Shown: in pieces, positions 27,465 through 32,019 of the stretch | Layout of the letters: the number at the start of each line of letters is the position of its first letter | How positions within the stretch are numbered: position 1 is the first letter of the stretch | Assembly: GCF_000003605.2 (NCBI RefSeq) | Contig: NW_003125886.1 | Span: 286,341 to 318,359 of the forward strand | Length of the DNA stretch: 32,019 bases | Direction of reading: 5' to 3' | DNA from: Saccoglossus kowalevskii | Taxonomy: Eukaryota > Hemichordata > Enteropneusta > Harrimaniidae | Translations under genes and position numbers: made by a program | Notes under the pieces: generated by a model | What the model was told of the DNA's origin: nothing | What the model saw: the letters and a program-made list of their open reading frames with translations, nothing else | Database searches by the model: none

Positions 27465-30400
27465 ACCATAACGTCAAGGATCCCAGTGGTAATAGAAGAC
27501 CGTTTGCAAGAACTGCATTCCCATTCAGTGATGAGAAAGCTCAAGGCAAAACAGATTCTTGTATAATTAACCGAGCTAAGTATAGACAGAAGAGGTTTTG
27601 TGTAAGTCGATCAAGTAGCTCATGTCAGAAGCACGTAATCGCAATTAAACTTGTAGGTTGAATCATTCAAAAATTGTCAGAAAAATGGCCATAACCCAAA
27701 GCAACGATTTCCAGATTTCATCTCAATGTGATTTCAAATAGAACACAATTGCACCAGGCAGACTTTTGAAAAACAGTATGTCAACAAGATTTGGTAACCT
27801 TAATACTATTAATAGTCTTAGATAGGTTTCTTTCAATGTAAGTAAGACGACATGTAATGTATTTCCTCTATCAGTAGAAAACGACTTTAATTGTTGTTTT
27901 TATTTTTAATAATTATTGTAAATTTTCTGATTCAAAGGGGGGTCAGTGACTTTCGCAAAATCGCAAACACTTCTAGCAACACAAATATGTCAGTGTACAC
28001 ACATGTTTCGAGTCTACCAACAAAATTTGATTGCAAAAAAGGTCACATACCAAAAGCTTACTTTCATTTCATGGTCGAATATTAGAGTTTCGTAACCATC
28101 CTTGTCCATTGACATCGTACTGCACATGCCACCTTTATTCAATGCATTGTTTCTACACAATGGTACATTTGTTGCATTATTTCTGTTCAGTTTATCAAGC
28201 ATTTCATTCAACCTTATGAAAAAGAGCTCTCCTAATTGGAAGATGTAATGTATCTAACCCACCTGTCATTACAATTGTGCGCATTATTTTCTTTTTTTTT
28301 GGAACACAAAATATGTTGGTTTAGTCGCATGGTTTAAAAGTAAACTGGTGAATAATGAAGCCGTATACTGAATTTTAAAAGACAGTCAATCAACTATGCC
28401 TAATTTTGATAATCGCTCAATATACAGTAACAAAAATTATTATTATAAGTCAATATTACTACAGTTCAGTGTCACGTTTTCCCCATAATTGGAAAACTGA
28501 TTTCCCACACTGCTTGACAGTTTTGTACAATTTTTTTTATTGATTGTAGACTAAGTTCAGTACTGGAAACAATTCCGTCTATAATTTGAGAGTACAACGG
28601 GTTTATTTAAAAATAAATAACCGTTTTTTTCTATAATCCGGTCAATACCAGCGTTTTCACGTTATTTTGTTTTATCAAAATTTCTAAAATTCTGTCTGTC
28701 AAAATAAAATCGGAAGTGCGAAAATAGGATAATTTTTTTTGCCGGGAATGTTTCATTTGTCTGAACAGAATCGAGGTGATGCGTGTCAGCACCATCTCAC
28801 TACTACATGTACATGAATTCAATTAAGTTTCAGTTGAATCTTTTCACAGCATTGGGAGATAACCGACTTACCTCTAATACTAGAGACACAAACCTAAAAC
28901 TAACTTCCTATTTTGAAAACACAACTGCTCGATAGACGCCCACACGTACAATGTCCCTTTCTATAAACATCAATATCGTGTTGAATGTAAAAATCAATAC
29001 CATTTCTATTATAAACCACAGTACTGTTTTTATTTTTTTTTATGAGTGTTTTTCTCCAAAAGAATAGCACCAAGTTTGACCGAAGGTTGTCCAAGGTGAT
29101 ACTTCTGACGTATAAGCAATATTGAATAGATTTCATGGGCAAAAGGGGGATGGGGGGTTGATGACCTAGAAATCTACAAACATTAAAAAGGATAGCATTG
29201 CATCTATTCAACAACGAGTCAAGCTTTAATTTCTGACTGGCGCATCAACAGACTTCGTGCTTACACAGTAACCCTGAAATACGAGAGCGTCTTTAATCCA
29301 AAAGTTCATCTCCCTACAAGACAGCATGTGTTTTCATTTGGTTACTGTATACTATCTATGGAAATTCGACTAAGCCCGTACACAGGGTCAATCACTAAGT
29401 CACACAGTAGAGAGCAGGTCTCATAATTAAGCTTGCAACAGGATTATGCTAATCGGAATATCTCAAATTAAAACAAAAAAAAATGTAGGATTATCGTCTG
29501 AATTATTTACAGTTATGAATCGATGCGATTACATTTTTTAATATTATAAATTGTTTGTTAAATGGATGTGCACAGATGGAGAAAGTTCAGCCTATAAGCT
29601 CCCTTAACTTCCGTAACAAGCATGCAGACTCCCTAGACTGACAAGGTTTAATTTTTGATGCTTTTTTTTTTTTTTATTGATAACGATATTTTATTTTTAA
29701 ATGCAAGGTATCTGAATATATAACAGAATTTTCGCAACTCAGAAGTACATCCATTTTTCAACAAATGTTAAGAGCAATAATTTTAATACCAGCTTCATAG
29801 ATCTCATAGCAAATGTTAAAAGTGGAGAAATACCTTTGAGCCAAAAAACAATACAGATCGTTACAATGACAATAATTTCCACACCACTGAAAAGGTAGGT
29901 GCAGGGAAAATGTATTTTTCTTTGCAAGAACAATGAACTCAGTATTAGGCCAAGACTTAATACACAAGGGAGGGGAGGATAAACACAGTTGATTCCTCTA
30001 TTAGGAGAACGAAAATTGCCTTCTGACTAGGATACAAAGATGCCCTGTGTTTCATTTAAATGATTGGATTTGGAAAAAAAAACATGCTTTTTTAATATTC
30101 CCAACCAATCAATCACTACATATCAATTTTTTTTTTTAATAATTTCTTTAAAAAAAAAAACATTAACAGACAAGAAGCATAAAAGTGGTTACGATGAAAT
30201 TGATGTGGCAAATTTACACCACCATGACAACATCAATTTGATCAAAGCAGACACACATCATCAGACACATGTACCCAACATGCAGAAATGAATTTGCCGA
30301 CCAACCATCCGACTAACCTCCATTTAGGTTCAAATTTATATATTTATAGAAATATACATTAATCAAAAATTGATGGTATATTTTTTAAATTTCTTTCTTT

Positions 30401-31292
30401 CTTTCTCTCCTTCTTTTAATTGTTTCACGTATGTTTATTCTGAATCTAAAATTCCCCTATCTGGTACAAATACTGTGTAGAGGTCAGTTCTCTTAAAGCA
30501 ACAAAGTAATCCCTTCAGGACCGCACCTCATTCATTCCATTTAGGTTACTTTATAACGCCTGGCCTTGGATTGACTGAGTTGAGGGTATACAATGGCTAC
30601 CTCTAGAAATCCGTATTACCATATGCTGGAACAGTTCCTATGTATCCCTTGATATCAGCAATCGTAATTGAATTTCATTGTCCATAATTTAGAAAATAAA
30701 ACCTCGAAACACCGATAATTATTGTAAAACTTATCAGATAGATGTTTTCTACTAGCAAGTGTTGTATGCTTTCTGTGTAAATCATCCTTGTAGTTCAAAC
30801 TTTGACCTCTTCGGATTAAAATACATTCACATTTCGGAGCTTATTCATTGCCCAAGTTCCCCACCTTCACAAAAGTAATAATAACCGTTATTCTAACATT
30901 CAGTATTCAAAAACAGAAATCAGCTATGATTGTATTTTGTGAGTGTGTTTTGAGTACGTATTAAACGCCCTGAGTATCAAGGACGATACAGTGTTTACAG
31001 TTAAACAACATACACTGCCGAGCAGTTCAAGCACTATGAGTACGAGGTCAGTACAGAATGAACACAGTAGGAACTCAGTTATGTAGGACACACTGACTGA
31101 CTAAACAGTAAAAAATTCGCAATACTTGAAGACTGCAACAACATACATTTCCTGCACGTATAATTTAGTCAACAAAATCAACTTACTTTGCTCTCCTGTA
31201 TAAAAGCTGCTACACACAGACATGCTTTCCGGTGCAGTTTAATTTATCCTTCATGTGATAATGACTCTAGGAACAGTGGTAGCATTATGCAC

Positions 31293-31317
31293 AGAGAGAG
31301 AGAGAGAGAGAGAGAGG
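31293..31317 (+). repeat. (AG)n microsatellite
   Basis: About twelve uninterrupted AG units. Confidence 0.97.
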
Positions 31318-31889
31318 ACAATCTGCTATCGTAGCTAGCAGCTTAGAACAACACACTAGTCTCATAGATCCTGGTACCACGAACAATTTCACACTTGAGA
31401 AGCCTTTCCTCTTAATACAGACTGAATACAGAGTTCCAAATCCATACCTCAAGTGCTATTCAAAAGCAGATAAAAGAAGTACCTCCCACTATCATTCTTT
31501 ATCAATACCCCCTACTGTTAGGTGACCTTTTCTCATCCACCAATAGAAATGCGTCTACACTGTGTGACCTTCCACGCGCCTACATCATTCAAATTTAACT
31601 GTACAACATGTAGGGGAGGGCATGTATACATTGAGCAGGACAATACCTAAGAAGATTAACAGCCCCCATTAGGAACATCTCGGTGGGGGACTGCGAGCTA
31701 AATAGCAGCTATATAGGGGGGGGGGTAAGGCAGCCTGTACATATGGATCCGGGTTGTGATATGATCTCATATAGTATACATGTTACATCTAACCATTGGG
31801 AATCCATTTTACACTTCACACAAAAAAGAAGCTGCACAGCTGTTTCACTTTTTTCAAGAATTCATAATTAGAGAATACAAATTTATTTT

Positions 31890-31918
31890 GTTGTTGTTGC
31901 TGCTGCTGCTGCTGCTGC
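31890..31918 (+). repeat. (GTT)n(GCT)n trinucleotide repeat
   Basis: Four GTT units run into about six GCT units. No open frame with gene support crosses it, so it is probably non-coding. Confidence 0.93.
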
Positions 31919-32019
31919 GAGAGAATTGTTACATAATTATTCTGTAAACACTTGACACAAGGATTTTAAAAGCATAGTTTTAAAATCGTTTATTTTGGAG
32001 CTTAGAGTGAAGGTTTCAA

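Larger units (their letters stand above)
23065..32019. other. Probable 5' introns or upstream region of the RNF38/44-like gene, no secure exon
   Basis: The gene must continue upstream in this direction, because the exon at 23064 starts in mid-protein. I found no confident N-terminal exon or start. Exon-like acceptor/donor pairs near 24080-24130 and 26070-26130 (minus strand) do not fit the required phase. A good donor follows an AT-poor segment near 31190. I can assign no promoter. Open frames here have no family match. Confidence 0.45.

Noticed and set aside
27265-27661. ORFs of 70-104 codons around the GT run
   Set aside because: They owe their length to the (GT)n microsatellite and show no domain or splice support.

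Overview
This is an animal nuclear genome window: AT-rich, intron-bearing and repeat-laden, with one 50-base assembly gap (19162-19211). It holds the coding exons of two recognisable, conserved animal genes. A marine invertebrate (echinoderm, hemichordate or mollusc) is the best guess. The reasons are single short-intron versions of genes that vertebrates carry in larger or duplicated form, and two repeats resembling the 'pearl'/Tsp-type elements described in bivalves and sea urchins. The species cannot be read from the sequence. Nothing suggests bacteria, a plasmid or a virus, and there is no CRISPR array or operon.

Layout. (1) 1-2399: upstream or first-intron DNA with no supported exon apart from a weak 11-base candidate at 1380-1390. 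(2) 2400-4588, + strand: five exons of a histone RNA hairpin-binding protein (SLBP), including the whole RNA-binding domain and the stop; the N-terminus is missing or unresolved. (3) 4589-18162: about 13.6 kb between the two convergent genes, dominated by repeats. These are MITE-like palindromic elements with visible target-site duplications, a 58-bp minisatellite, and two composite elements made of ~150-bp tandem monomers, an ACGG-type microsatellite and a terminal hairpin. The part nearest 18 kb is probably the 3' UTR of the next gene. (4) 18163-23064, - strand: eight exons of a RING-H2 E3 ubiquitin ligase of the RNF38/RNF44 family. Their phases join perfectly into 541 codons plus stop, with histidine/proline-rich low-complexity tracts and a complete C-terminal RING. 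(5) 23065-32019: probably the 5' introns or upstream region of the RNF gene. I found no secure exon here, only one weak 28-base microexon candidate and several microsatellites.

The genes lie tail to tail and are not known to act in one pathway. SLBP binds the 3' stem-loop of replication-dependent histone mRNAs for processing, export and translation. RNF38/44 proteins are ubiquitin ligases. I found no new biological system. The most distinctive content is the set of at least six structurally defined non-autonomous repeat families, several with readable termini, and the histidine-proline expansions in the RNF38/44 protein.
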